64,000 nt of DNA, from contig NZ_FNVO01000010.1 in NCBI RefSeq assembly GCF_900108175.1, positions 186,001 through 250,000 of the forward strand. The letters run 5' to 3'. This document shows positions 9,712-18,174 of this stretch, piece by piece (position 1 is the first letter of the stretch; every line of letters starts with the position of its first letter). The stretch comes from Thermomonospora echinospora (lineage in GTDB: Bacteria; Actinomycetota; Actinomycetes; Streptosporangiales; Streptosporangiaceae). The translations under genes were made by a program, and so were the position numbers. Under the pieces are notes generated by a model. The model did no database searches. It was not told where the DNA came from and was given only the letters and a program-made list of their open reading frames with translations.

Positions 9712-10593
9712 CTAGGCGGCTTGGGCGGGGGTGTAGTGGGTGGCGTCGTCGCCTTCGATGATGTAGCTGGTCTCGCCCGTCACGCCGGCCGGGGCGTCGC
9801 CGGCGACGGTGACGCGGTGCAGGGTGCGGGGCTGGTCGCCGTAGTCGTCGGGGGCGTAGTGCTGGGTGATGCGGTTGTCGAACAGGACGAGGTCGCCCGG
9901 GGTCCACTGCACGCGCAGGATGTTCTCCGGGCGGGTGACGTAGGACTGCAGGATGCGCAGGATGTCGCGGGACTCGGAGTTCGACAGGCCGACGATCTTC
10001 TGGGCGAAGCCGCCGATGAACAGGCCCCGCTCGCCCGACTCCGGATGCACCCGGACCACCGGGTGCGCCGTCTGGTACCGGCGGGAGGTGAACGTCTGCC
10101 GGTATTCGACCGCCTTGTCGGTGTTGGTGCGGGGCAGCACGTAGTCGTAGTCGTTGGTGTGCACCGCCCACAGTCGGTCGGCGAACTCCCGCAGCGGGTC
10201 GGGCAGGTCGCGGTACGCGGCGGCGGAGTTGGCGATCAGGGTGTTGCCGCCGTAGGGCGGGACCACCAGGGCGCGCAGCGTGCTCAGCTTCGGCGGGGTG
10301 CGCACGAACGTGACGTCGGTGTGCCAGACGTTGGAGCGGATGCCCTCCTCCCCGTTCACCGGCAGGATGTCGGGCCGGCCCTCCACCGAGGGCACGGTCG
10401 GATGGGCTCGGGTCAGCTCGCCGAAGCGTTCGGCGAAGCGGAGCTGGCCCTCGTCGTCGAGGCCGGCGCCGCGGAAGACCAGCGCCTTGTGCTCCAGCAG
10501 TGCGTCGTTGACCTCGTCGAGGGGCAGCGCGTTGGGGTCGACGCCGGTGATCTCGGCGCCGATCCGGCCGCCGATGCGACGGAACTCGGACAT
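9712..10593 (-). CDS. TauD/TfdA-family Fe(II)/2-oxoglutarate dioxygenase
   Basis: 293 residues, close to TauD length. The metal-binding facial triad is visible: WHTDVTF gives His and Asp near residues 90-92, and ITQHYAPDDY gives the distal His near 250; the 2-oxoglutarate-binding Arg lies in the RTLHRV stretch after it. These enzymes hydroxylate taurine or alkanesulfonates next to sulfur to release sulfite. The gene follows a sulfonate-type ABC transporter on the same strand with a 45-nt gap, which supports desulfonation. Within the broad family, aryl-ether or sulfate-ester substrates cannot be excluded. Confidence 0.88.
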   Translation of the reverse strand: MSEFRRIGGRIGAEITGVDPNALPLDEVNDALLEHKALVFRGAGLDDEGQLRFAERFGELTRAHPTVPSVEGRPDILPVNGEEGIRSNVWHTDVTFVRTPPKLSTLRALVVPPYGGNTLIANSAAAYRDLPDPLREFADRLWAVHTNDYDYVLPRTNTDKAVEYRQTFTSRRYQTAHPVVRVHPESGERGLFIGGFAQKIVGLSNSESRDILRILQSYVTRPENILRVQWTPGDLVLFDNRITQHYAPDDYGDQPRTLHRVTVAGDAPAGVTGETSYIIEGDDATHYTPAQAA

Positions 10594-10638
10594 GGACGTC
10601 CTCCTTGCAGGGTGACTCGCAGGGTGACTGGTAGGGGT

Positions 10639-11475
10639 TCAGCGGCGGACCGTCGGGTCGGCCAGCCGCAGCAGCAGGCGCAGCAGGCCGTCGAAGGCGA
10701 AGCCGAGTACGGCGATCTCGGCGATGCCGCTGAAGATCAGGGGGGTCTGCAGGTAGTTGCCGGCCTGCAGGATCAGGAAGCCGACGCCGCCGGTGGCGGC
10801 GATCATCTCGGCGGCGATGATGCTGGTCCAGGCGCCGCCCATGGCGATGCGCATACCGGTGATGACGCCCGGCACGGCGGCCCGCAGCCGTACGTGCAGC
10901 ATCGTGTACACCGGGGAGGCGCCCAGACTGCGGCTGGCGTGCAGCAGCTCGGCGGGCACCGCGTCCAGCGCGCCCAGCGTCGCGATCGTCACGACCGGCA
11001 GGACGCCGAAGAAGATGAGCGCGACCTTGGAGACCTCGCCGATGCCGAACCACACCACCAGCAGCGGGATGAAGGCGATCGGCGGCAGCGGCCGCATGAC
11101 GCCGATGAGCGGGTCGGCCAGCTCGCGGACCAGCCGCACTCCGGCCATCGACGCGCCGAGCAGCAGCCCCGCGACGGTGCCGAGGACGAACCCGGCCAGG
11201 ATGCGGCCGGTGCTGATCAGCGCGTCCTCCACCAGCGTCTTGCCCTGGACCTCCGGGTATGGCGTGGACAGGTACTTGACGAAGGTGCGCGCGGTCTCCG
11301 GCACGGTGGGCAGGGTCACCGAGTCACCGATGAGCACCGCGGCGATCTGCCAGACCACCCCGGTCAGCGCCAGGGCCAGCACGCCCATCCAGACCCTGCG
11401 CCAGGAACGCCGCCGCCGGGGCGGCCGTACGCCGGTGACCGCGGAGACGGCCTGCGGCACCTCGGTGGCCGTCAT
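10639..11475 (-). CDS. Sulfonate/taurine ABC transporter permease
   Basis: 278 residues with about six hydrophobic helices and the binding-protein-dependent permease EAA region (LGASPVYTMLHVRLRAAVPG, about residues 173-192). It belongs to the SsuC/TauC type. It overlaps the ATPase gene by 4 nt (ATGA) and precedes the dioxygenase. Predicted role: the membrane channel for alkanesulfonate or taurine import with 11472-12302 and 12299-13315. Nitrate/bicarbonate-type transporters share this fold, so the substrate is inferred from the dioxygenase. Confidence 0.88.
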   Translation of the reverse strand: MTATEVPQAVSAVTGVRPPRRRRSWRRVWMGVLALALTGVVWQIAAVLIGDSVTLPTVPETARTFVKYLSTPYPEVQGKTLVEDALISTGRILAGFVLGTVAGLLLGASMAGVRLVRELADPLIGVMRPLPPIAFIPLLVVWFGIGEVSKVALIFFGVLPVVTIATLGALDAVPAELLHASRSLGASPVYTMLHVRLRAAVPGVITGMRIAMGGAWTSIIAAEMIAATGGVGFLILQAGNYLQTPLIFSGIAEIAVLGFAFDGLLRLLLRLADPTVRR

Positions 11476-12302
11476 CGTTCCAGCACCTCCCGGATGCGGC
11501 GCTTGGCGTTGACGAACTCCAGCGTCTCGGTGTCGTCATAGCTGCGCGGCCGCCGCAGGTCGATGTCGATGACGGCCTTGGTGCCGCCGGGCGGCCCGGA
11601 CAGCACGCACACCCGGTCGCCCAGCAGGGTCGCCTCCTCGACGTCGTGGGTGACGAAGACGATGGTCATGCGCTGCTGCTGCCACAGCTCCAGCAGGAAG
11701 CGCTGCATGGCGGCCCGGGTGATGGCGTCCAGCGCCCCGAACGGCTCGTCCATGAGCAGCACGCCGGGCCGGTTGATGAGCACCCGGGCGAACGCGGCGC
11801 GATGCCGCATCCCGCCGGACAGCTCGTGCGGGTAGGCGTCCCGCGCGTCGGCGAGGCCGACCGTCTCCAGCAGCCGCTCGGCCTCCTCGTGGACCTGCGG
11901 GGTGAGCGTCCCGCGCGCCTTGGGGCCGTACAGCACGTTCTGCCAGGTGGTCAGCCAGGAGAACAGCATCGGGGTCTGGAACAGCACGCCTCGGTCGGGG
12001 CCGGGCCCGGTGACCGGTCGGCCGCCGACCAGGACTTCGCCGGAGTCGGCCGGTACGAACCCGGCCAGGATGTTGAGCAGGGTGGACTTGCCGCAGCCCG
12101 ACGGCCCCAGCAGGCACAGGAACTCGCCCGGCTCGACGTCGAGGCTCACCCCGTCCAGCGCGGTGCGGCCGGGACGCCGCCGGCGGCTGAAGGTCTTGCT
12201 GACCTCGCGCAGCCGCACCCCGGCGGCGTCCGCCGGCTCCTGGTCGAGGAGGCGGCCGGACCCGGTGCCCACCACCGGGCGGCGCTGCCGCAAGAGGCTC
12301 AC
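11472..12302 (-). CDS. Sulfonate/taurine ABC transporter ATPase
   Basis: 276 residues. Walker A GPSGCGKSTLLN (about residue 70), signature motif LSGGMRHR (about 160) and Walker B VLLMDEPFGALD (about 180) are intact; the switch His follows in FVTHDVEEA. The type is SsuB/TauB. It overlaps both neighbours by 4 nt (ATGA), showing tight translational coupling. An N-terminal stretch of about 30 residues before the ATPase core is Arg-rich and variable; an internal start cannot be ruled out. Confidence 0.9.
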   Translation of the reverse strand: MSLLRQRRPVVGTGSGRLLDQEPADAAGVRLREVSKTFSRRRRPGRTALDGVSLDVEPGEFLCLLGPSGCGKSTLLNILAGFVPADSGEVLVGGRPVTGPGPDRGVLFQTPMLFSWLTTWQNVLYGPKARGTLTPQVHEEAERLLETVGLADARDAYPHELSGGMRHRAAFARVLINRPGVLLMDEPFGALDAITRAAMQRFLLELWQQQRMTIVFVTHDVEEATLLGDRVCVLSGPPGGTKAVIDIDLRRPRSYDDTETLEFVNAKRRIREVLER

Positions 12303-13315
12303 TTGCAGCCTCCCGCCTGGGCCTTGTCCCAGAACGTGGGGTCCACGTGCTCGGCGATCTGCTCGGTGCTGGGAACGGACTCGGCGCGGCCCTGGGCCAC
12401 CAGGAACTCGGCGGTGAGCCGGAAGTTCTTGACGAGCCTGCCCGAGGCCGCCGTGCCGTCCGGCCCCTTGAGCCAGGAGGTCTCCTCGGCGGCCGGGATG
12501 TACGGGTAGCCCTTGGTGGCCTCCACCGAGTCCTCCGGCTTGACGCCGAGGAAGCGGGCGGCGGGCCTGATGTACTTCTCGCCGTCGGGGCCCTTGACCA
12601 GGGTCTGCGCCTTGGAGATCTGGCAGACGAGCTGCTGGACGACCTCGGGTTTCTGGCGGATGTAGGAGGAGGTGACGGCCAGCAGGTTGACGGCCGCGTA
12701 CCCCTTCTCGGCGATCTCCGTGGAGCTCACCAGGACCCTGGCGCCGTGCCGCTTGAGCTCCAGCAGGAACGCCTGGCTGATGAAGACCGCGTCGATCTTC
12801 CCGGCCTTCCAGGCCGCCGCCTCGGCGGCCTCGCTGGCGAAGCTGGCGATCTCGACCTTGCCGGTGAGGTTCTGCTCCTTGAGCCAGCCGCGCAGCTGGA
12901 AGTCCAGGGTCGAGCCGACCAGCACGCCGACCTTGGTCAGGTCGGCCGGTGACTTGATGTTGTCGTGCACGGCCAGCCCGGACTGGTCCAGGCTCTCGGC
13001 GAAGACCACCCGTACGTCCGTGCCGCTGGTGAAGGCGCCCACGAACGGCGGGTTGCCCACGCCCGACACCACCGGGAACGCGCCGGCGCGGAGCTGGGCC
13101 ATCCCGGCGACACCGCTGTCGATCGGCCGCAGCTCGATCCGGCCGGGGATCGCCGAGGCCAGGTCGTCGTTGGCGGCGACGACGGCCTCGGGTCCGGCGA
13201 CCGCGCCCTGGAAGTAGCCGATCTTGAGGCTGTCGGCCGCGCCGCCGCCGGAGTTCGCGCAGCCTGCGGCGGTGAGGGCCAGGGCGATCCCGGCGGCGAG
13301 GGTTTTCTTGGGCAT
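12299..13315 (-). CDS. Sulfonate/taurine ABC transporter substrate-binding lipoprotein
   Basis: 338 residues. A lipoprotein signal peptide is seen, with lipobox LTAAGC (Cys about residue 19). The mature part is an SsuA/TauA-like two-lobed binding protein (IGYFQGAVAGPEAVVAAND at the start, GVGNPPFVGAF in lobe one). It is the first gene of a four-gene operon (binding protein, ATPase, permease, dioxygenase). A candidate promoter on the minus strand has TTGACT (complement of 13685-13690) with a TCTGAT-like -10. Expected substrate: taurine or another alkanesulfonate. Confidence 0.87.
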   Translation of the reverse strand: MPKKTLAAGIALALTAAGCANSGGGAADSLKIGYFQGAVAGPEAVVAANDDLASAIPGRIELRPIDSGVAGMAQLRAGAFPVVSGVGNPPFVGAFTSGTDVRVVFAESLDQSGLAVHDNIKSPADLTKVGVLVGSTLDFQLRGWLKEQNLTGKVEIASFASEAAEAAAWKAGKIDAVFISQAFLLELKRHGARVLVSSTEIAEKGYAAVNLLAVTSSYIRQKPEVVQQLVCQISKAQTLVKGPDGEKYIRPAARFLGVKPEDSVEATKGYPYIPAAEETSWLKGPDGTAASGRLVKNFRLTAEFLVAQGRAESVPSTEQIAEHVDPTFWDKAQAGGCK

Positions 13316-13856
13316 GACGGAAGTGCTCCTTGCAAAGGGGACGGCGTCGTCCTGGGGTGAGGGGTCCGGGCGCCTGCTCGGGGCGACGCCGGGACGGACC
13401 GAACGGGCGCGGAGCGATCGAGTCGATCGAGCGGACCGGGGACCGGGGACCGGACCGGAGGGACCGGACGGAAACGGACCGGATGGACCGACCGAGCGGA
13501 CCGCACGGAAACGGATCGGACGGACCGGATCGAGCGACCGAGCGGACCGGGGCGAGGCGGGGCCGGACGGCGGGCTGTCAGGCGGGACAGCCCGCGGCGG
13601 TGACGTGACCGTGGTCCACGTGCCGCTGGCGGGTGAGGACGAGCCGAACGCGCATGCCGGTATCAGAGCACGTATCGGGGCAGGAAGTCAACTATTCCTA
13701 CTCATTTGGTGTGATACAGCCTTGGAGGGCCGCGCCATCGTCGGTGTCCCGAACCGATGCGAACGAGTGCTTCCCTGGCGGGGCGGGTCTTGCTAAGTTA
13801 GGCAAGCCTTACCTAATGATGGTGTGGCGGTGACATAGGAAGGACGCGCATCCCCC
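13316..13856. other. 541-bp divergent control region with GGACCGG-rich tract
   Basis: This separates the sulfonate operon (minus) from the iron-uptake genes (plus). About 13380-13570 is a degenerate low-complexity tract built on CGGACCGG and GACCGA words; it is biased to purines on the plus strand and encodes nothing convincing. The right part (13680-13856) holds the candidate sulfonate promoter and the iron-controlled promoter. Confidence 0.75.
13798..13816 (+). promoter_or_regulatory. Iron box (IdeR/DmdR1-type operator)
   Basis: TTAGGCAAGCCTTACCTAA matches 17 of 19 positions of the actinobacterial iron-box consensus TWAGGTTAGSCTWACCTWA. It lies between a TTGCTA -35 (13790-13795) and a TAATGA -10 (13814-13819), so a bound iron regulator would block RNA polymerase. 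The regulated gene starts at 13857. Confidence 0.88.
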
Positions 13857-14861
13857 ATGCGTACGTTGATGCGGCGACTGGCCGCGACGGGCGCGCTGGT
13901 GCTGGGCCTTAGCCTGGTGGCGGCGTGCGGTGGTGACGGTGAGGAGCCGGCGGGCCCGGCCGGGTCGGGGGCGTTCCCGGTCACCATCACCCACAAGCTC
14001 GGGACCACCACGATCAAGGCCGAGCCCAAGCGCATCGTCGCGCTCGGCGAGATCGACCAGGACACCCTGCTGGCACTGGGCGTGCAGCCGGTCGGGATGG
14101 CCGAGCTCACCGGCGTCCAGGACGACGGGCTGGCGCCCTGGAGCGCCCCCAAGCTGTCGGGCGAGAAGCCCAAGCTGCTGAAGGCCGGCGAGTCCGGCTT
14201 CAACCTGGAGGAGATCGCCGCGCTCCGGCCGGACCTGATCCTGGCCGGCGGCGACTTCTACATCGACAAGGAGTACGACAAGCTCGCCAAGCTCGCGCCG
14301 ACCACCGCCTACCAGACCGGCCCGGCCGAGGACTCCTGGCAGACGGTCGCCCGGCAGGTCGCCAAGGCCGTCGGCAAGGAGGCCGAGGGCGAGCGGCTGG
14401 TCGCCGACGTCGAAGCCAAGATCAACTCGGTGAAGACCGCCCACCCCGCGCTGACGGGCAAGGAGTTCGCGTTCACCAGCGTCTTCCCCTCCGGCAACAT
14501 CGGCGTGATGAAGTCCGCCGACGACGTCAGCGTCAAGATGCTGAGCCAGTTCGGGATGGTGCTGCCCGAGAAGCTGCAGAGCCTGCCGGGCGAGGGCTTC
14601 GCCGCCGAGCTGAGCATGGAGAAGGTCGGCGTCCTGGACGTGGACGTGCTGCTCAGCCACTACAACGACGACCCCGCCACGCAGCGGAAGTTCGAGGACA
14701 ACAAGCTGTTCTCCGGCATGGACGTGGTCAAGCGGGGCTCCTACGTGCCGCTGGACCTCAAGTCCTTCTGGCCGCTGCGCACCCCCACCCCGCTGGCCGT
14801 CCCCTACGTGGTCGACCAGGTCGTCCCCAAGATCGCCCAAGCCGCCGAAAAGGCCGGCTGA
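13857..14861 (+). CDS. Ferric-siderophore ABC transporter substrate-binding lipoprotein
   Basis: 334 residues. Signal peptide with lipobox SLVAAC (Cys about residue 22), then a class III periplasmic-binding fold of the FecB/BtuF type ([20 protein letters not shown] near residue 58, [10 protein letters not shown] near 140). It binds a ferric siderophore outside the membrane for an ABC importer; no permease or ATPase is adjacent, so those must lie elsewhere. A strong iron box overlaps its promoter and a GGAAGGA ribosome site precedes ATG 13857. With the MbtH and reductase genes downstream it forms an iron-acquisition unit for the NRPS product. Confidence 0.92.
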   Translation: MRTLMRRLAATGALVLGLSLVAACGGDGEEPAGPAGSGAFPVTITHKLGTTTIKAEPKRIVALGEIDQDTLLALGVQPVGMAELTGVQDDGLAPWSAPKLSGEKPKLLKAGESGFNLEEIAALRPDLILAGGDFYIDKEYDKLAKLAPTTAYQTGPAEDSWQTVARQVAKAVGKEAEGERLVADVEAKINSVKTAHPALTGKEFAFTSVFPSGNIGVMKSADDVSVKMLSQFGMVLPEKLQSLPGEGFAAELSMEKVGVLDVDVLLSHYNDDPATQRKFEDNKLFSGMDVVKRGSYVPLDLKSFWPLRTPTPLAVPYVVDQVVPKIAQAAEKAG

Positions 14862-14875
14862 CCGACCGTCCCCGA

Positions 14876-14932
14876 AACGGCGGGCCGGCCCGCACCCGGC
14901 TCGCGCCTGGTCCACGCGCCCGGCCCGCCGTT
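14876..14932 (+). terminator. Inverted repeat between binding protein and mbtH genes
   Basis: A 13-bp stem (14876-14888 with 14920-14932) and a 31-nt loop lie in the 116-bp gap before the MbtH gene. It may act as a partial terminator that makes the binding protein more abundant than the downstream proteins. Confidence 0.45.
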
Positions 14933-14977
14933 CCGGAACCGCCCGTGGCGTACGCGCTGATGCAGGAGGCACAGGTC

Positions 14978-15184
14978 ATGACCAATCCGTTCGAGGATCC
15001 CAACGCTGACTACCTCGTGCTCGTCAACTCCGAGGGGCAGCACTCGCTGTGGCCGGTGTTCGCGCCCGTGCCCGCCGGATGGTCCACCGCGTTCGGGCCC
15101 GCCGGTCGTGACGCCTGCCTGGAGCACGTCCGGACGCACTGGACCGACCTGCGCCCGCGCAGCCTCGCCGAGGCGTCCGGATGA
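14978..15184 (+). CDS. MbtH-family NRPS helper protein
   Basis: 68 residues, the normal family length. It starts [17 protein letters not shown] and keeps the three invariant Trp positions ([19 protein letters not shown], then HWTDLRP near residue 60). MbtH proteins bind adenylation domains and are needed for their folding or activity. ATG 14978 is chosen because an AGGAGG site lies 8 nt upstream; the upstream GTG 14945 would add a non-family extension. The only NRPS visible is at 3-5225, 9.7 kb away, which makes it the likely client. The stop overlaps the next start (ATGA). Confidence 0.96.
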   Translation: MTNPFEDPNADYLVLVNSEGQHSLWPVFAPVPAGWSTAFGPAGRDACLEHVRTHWTDLRPRSLAEASG

Positions 15185-15927
15185 GCTACCGCCACTTCTC
15201 CGCCGAGGTGACCCGGGTCGACCGGCTGACCCCGCACATGGCGCGCATCACGCTGGGCGGTCTGGCCGACTTTCCCGGCGCGGGCCTGGACCACCGCGTC
15301 AAGGTGTTCTTCCCGCTGCCGGGAGAGGAACGGCCCGTCTACCCGACCGGCGACGACTGGTGGGAGCGCTGGCAGGTCGAACCCGTGCGGGCGGTCTTCC
15401 GCACGTACACCATCCGGCGGCACCGGCCCGACCTCGGCGAGGTCGACATCGACTTCGTCCTACACGGCGACGGCGGCCCCGGCTCCCGGTGGGCGCTGGG
15501 CGCCCGCCCCGGCGACCAGGTCGGGCTGTGGGGTCCGCGCGCCGAGTACGCCCCGCCGCCCGAGGCCGACTGGGTGCTGCTGGCCGGGGACGAGACCGCG
15601 CTGCCCGCCATCGGCGCCCTGATCGAGGCGTTCCCGCCGGACACGGTGGCGCGCGTGTTCGTGGAGGTCGCCTCCGCCGACGAACGCCAGCCGTTCGACC
15701 TTCCCGACAACGCCCGGCTGACCTGGCTGTGTCGGGACGCCGGTCATTCGCTCCTCACCGCCGTACGCGAGGCCCGGTTCCCCGCGGGCCGCCCCTACGC
15801 CTGGGTCGCGGCCGAATCCCAGACCGTCAAACAGATCCGTCGCCACCTCGTCAACGACCGTGGCATCGCCCGCGACGACATCTACTTCTCCGGCTACTGG
15901 CGCCGCGGCCGTTCCCAGGAAACCTGA
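15181..15927 (+). CDS. Siderophore-interacting protein (FAD/NAD(P)H ferric reductase)
   Basis: 248 residues of the SIP/ViuB family. The FAD-binding barrel motif RTYTIRRH (near residue 78) and the SIP C-terminal NAD(P)H-binding region ([15 protein letters not shown] near 205 and YFSGYWRRG at the end) are intact. The enzyme reduces ferric siderophore in the cytosol so that iron is released. It is coupled to MbtH by an ATGA overlap and sits under the iron box at 13798 if transcription reads through the gap after 14861. Confidence 0.93.
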   Translation: MSYRHFSAEVTRVDRLTPHMARITLGGLADFPGAGLDHRVKVFFPLPGEERPVYPTGDDWWERWQVEPVRAVFRTYTIRRHRPDLGEVDIDFVLHGDGGPGSRWALGARPGDQVGLWGPRAEYAPPPEADWVLLAGDETALPAIGALIEAFPPDTVARVFVEVASADERQPFDLPDNARLTWLCRDAGHSLLTAVREARFPAGRPYAWVAAESQTVKQIRRHLVNDRGIARDDIYFSGYWRRGRSQET

Positions 15928-15968
15928 CCCCGACCCCCAAACGAGCCTTGCCCCATGGGCCGCACGGC

Positions 15969-16001
15969 TCGGCCCGGACGGCGGGAGGTCGTCCGGGCCG
16001 A
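15969..16001. terminator. Bidirectional terminator between convergent genes
   Basis: A perfect 12-bp stem (15969-15980 with 15990-16001), 9-nt loop, lies in the gap between the reductase gene and the convergent lipase gene. Confidence 0.65.
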
Positions 16002-16018
16002 ACCATCGGAGGGGCGGG

Positions 16019-17290
16019 TCAGCAGTTGCCGGTGGCGGGCTTGCCGGTGAAGCGGTCGCCGAGCCAGTCGGTCACGTCGCCGGCGGCCAGCCAGTCGGTG
16101 GTCAGGTGCTCGCCCGCGTAGGTGCGCCACTGTGTGGTGATGCCGGCCTGGCAGTAGCGCTCACGGGTGCCGTCCTCGGCCTCGTGCGGGATGATCTCCT
16201 CCAGCGCGCCGCGGTACTGGTAGACCGGGAAGCCGATCCGGTACCTGGCGCCGGACGAGCCGGTGCCGATGCCCACGCCGACCTTCTGGGCGTCGATGAC
16301 CTCGCCCCAGCTGACCCCGTTCGAGCCCCTCAGGGCGTAGATCTGCGCCAGGGTCAGCCGGTCGGTGGAGAAGTTCTCCAGCTTCTGGAAGGCGAACGCG
16401 CCGAGCGTTCCGAACAGGCAATTGCTCCTGACGTCCTCGACCGCCTGCCGCCCCCGGTCGTTGAGCAGCTCGTTGAAGGGCATCTCGGGGTGGGCGGCGC
16501 TCAGCCCGACCACCGCGTCGGCCAGGAATCCGGCGAAGGCGCTGCCGTTCAGCCGCTCGGCGACCAGCTTCAGGTCACCGGGCACGCCGCCGGCCGCCGC
16601 GCCCACCACGTTCAGCTCGGGCGCGTACGAGGACGCCAACTGGGCGGCCCACAGCGAGTTGAACCCGCCCTCGGAGTACCCGGTGATGCCGACCTTGCTG
16701 TCGGACCGCAGCGAGCCGCCGGGGATCTGCCGTGACGCCCGCACCGCGTCCAGGACGGCGTGCCCGGCGTTCAGGCCCACCGTGTAGGTGTGGACCTGGC
16801 CGTTCATGTAGCCGACCCCGTCGGAGGCCGCCACCGCGTACCCGGCCTCCAGGAACTTCTGCAGGTTGCGGGCCTCGTAGGAGTCGACCTGCTCCCCGGC
16901 CATCTGCTTGGACAGCGCGCACTGTGAGCCCGAGCCGAGCGTCCCGGGGGTGAAGGCCACGGTCGGCCGGGAGCCGCCCCCGGTCCAGGCCGCGTCCGGG
17001 ATGGCCACGAACCCGGACACCGCTATTTTGGCGCCTTTGACGTCGGTGGAGACGTACTTGATCTTCCACGCCTTCATCCGGACGCCGCCCGGGATCTGCG
17101 GCAGCGCGGTCGGCCGGCAGCTGATCAGGTCTCCCGGTTTCCCGGTGATGGTGCCCGGCGAGGTGTAGATGCCCTCGTCGGTGCTCAGGCACAGCAGTGG
17201 CGCCGCGGTCGCGGACGGTGCCGCGACCAACCCCGCCGCCGCCATGGTCGTCCCGGCGACCACGCAGGTCAGCAGTCTTCTCAGTCCCAT
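16019..17290 (-). CDS. Secreted lipase (LIP family)
   Basis: 423 residues from ATG 17290. A signal peptide (about residues 1-30, ending SATA-AP) directs export. The mature part matches secretory lipases: a PTVAFTPGTLGSG region, SDGVGYMNG (about residue 165) and nucleophile elbow GYSEGGFNS (about 205). Expected activity: hydrolysis of triacylglycerols or other carboxyl esters outside the cell. It stands as a single transcription unit, converging with the siderophore genes. The longer frame upstream is rejected because ATG 17290 is followed at once by a classical signal peptide and has GGAG upstream. Confidence 0.86.
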   Translation of the reverse strand: MGLRRLLTCVVAGTTMAAAGLVAAPSATAAPLLCLSTDEGIYTSPGTITGKPGDLISCRPTALPQIPGGVRMKAWKIKYVSTDVKGAKIAVSGFVAIPDAAWTGGGSRPTVAFTPGTLGSGSQCALSKQMAGEQVDSYEARNLQKFLEAGYAVAASDGVGYMNGQVHTYTVGLNAGHAVLDAVRASRQIPGGSLRSDSKVGITGYSEGGFNSLWAAQLASSYAPELNVVGAAAGGVPGDLKLVAERLNGSAFAGFLADAVVGLSAAHPEMPFNELLNDRGRQAVEDVRSNCLFGTLGAFAFQKLENFSTDRLTLAQIYALRGSNGVSWGEVIDAQKVGVGIGTGSSGARYRIGFPVYQYRGALEEIIPHEAEDGTRERYCQAGITTQWRTYAGEHLTTDWLAAGDVTDWLGDRFTGKPATGNC

Positions 17291-17467
17291 CGTCACTCCA
17301 CGGGGGGTGGGCGCTGATCGGCCGTCCGGCGGGATGCCGGAAGGGAATGACGGCCTCAGCGGCGAAAGCGAACGATGAAGACTGTGACTCGGCACGGCGC
17401 ACGGCGGTATGAAGCCGTGTCATACATTGCCGTGCTCGTTTGGCAACCGGCTCACAACCGGCCGTGC

Positions 17468-17896
17468 TCACTCGTCGGGAGTGGCCTCGTGACCAGGGCG
17501 GCCGTGGGTGCGGCGGCGTTCTTTCAGGCGGGCTTCATGCGGGTGGCGCCGACCGCCCACCAACTCGTTCCGGACGCGCCGTTCGAAACGGCGGAACGGT
17601 TCGTAGTAGGTGTCGTCGAAACCCTCCACGACCTGGTAGGTCCAGCGGCCCGGCAGCACGTTGCGGCCCATGATGTCGGCCAGCAGTTCGTCGGCGATAC
17701 CGGGGTGGCCGGCCTCGGTGAGCAGTTCCGCCGCGTCCTCGACGGCGAAGTCCGCGCGGCCGATGAGCTGGTGGAACGAGTACAGGTGCCCCCGGGCGCG
17801 CTCGACCATCTCCAGCGCCTCGCTGAGCCTGCCGACCGCCGTGACCGTGGCGTCGTCGGGCTCGCCACCGTCCGGACCGATGCTGGTGTGCGTCAT
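17468..17896 (-). CDS. Conserved actinobacterial hypothetical protein
   Basis: 142 residues from ATG 17896. I do not recognise a named domain. The middle is helical with acidic patches (VEDAAELLTEAGHPGIADELL), followed by a WTYQVVEGFDDTYYEPFR block that looks like the conserved core, and a basic His/Arg-rich tail. No signal or membrane segment. Single gene, divergent from the acyl-CoA dehydrogenase gene across 278 bp. Function unknown; the codon pattern looks genuine. Confidence 0.7.
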   Translation of the reverse strand: MTHTSIGPDGGEPDDATVTAVGRLSEALEMVERARGHLYSFHQLIGRADFAVEDAAELLTEAGHPGIADELLADIMGRNVLPGRWTYQVVEGFDDTYYEPFRRFERRVRNELVGGRRHPHEARLKERRRTHGRPGHEATPDE

Positions 17897-18174
17897 GACC
17901 TGGCGATACCCCGCCGGCATGGCAGGCGTGCGCCGGGCCGGACGACACGCCGGCGGCGGTCCGGCGCGGGAACGGACGGCACCCTGCGAGCCGCCGGCAT
18001 CAGGGCGCATCCGCCTTGCCGTGAACGGCCGCACGGCTCCGATGTGCCGAAGACGACAGGTCCGGGCCACGCGATCGGGGGCGTTCGGTGACTTGGCCCC
18101 CTTTTTCCGGGAAAGAGCGCAGGGCGGATGCGGACGCCGAATGGCGGCGCCGCGCCTGAGGAGGCTGAGCGGAT

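Noticed and set aside
13857-14861. Binding protein as a cobalamin (BtuF) component
   Set aside because: The fold is shared, but the iron box in the promoter and the adjacent MbtH and siderophore reductase genes make a ferric siderophore the better ligand.
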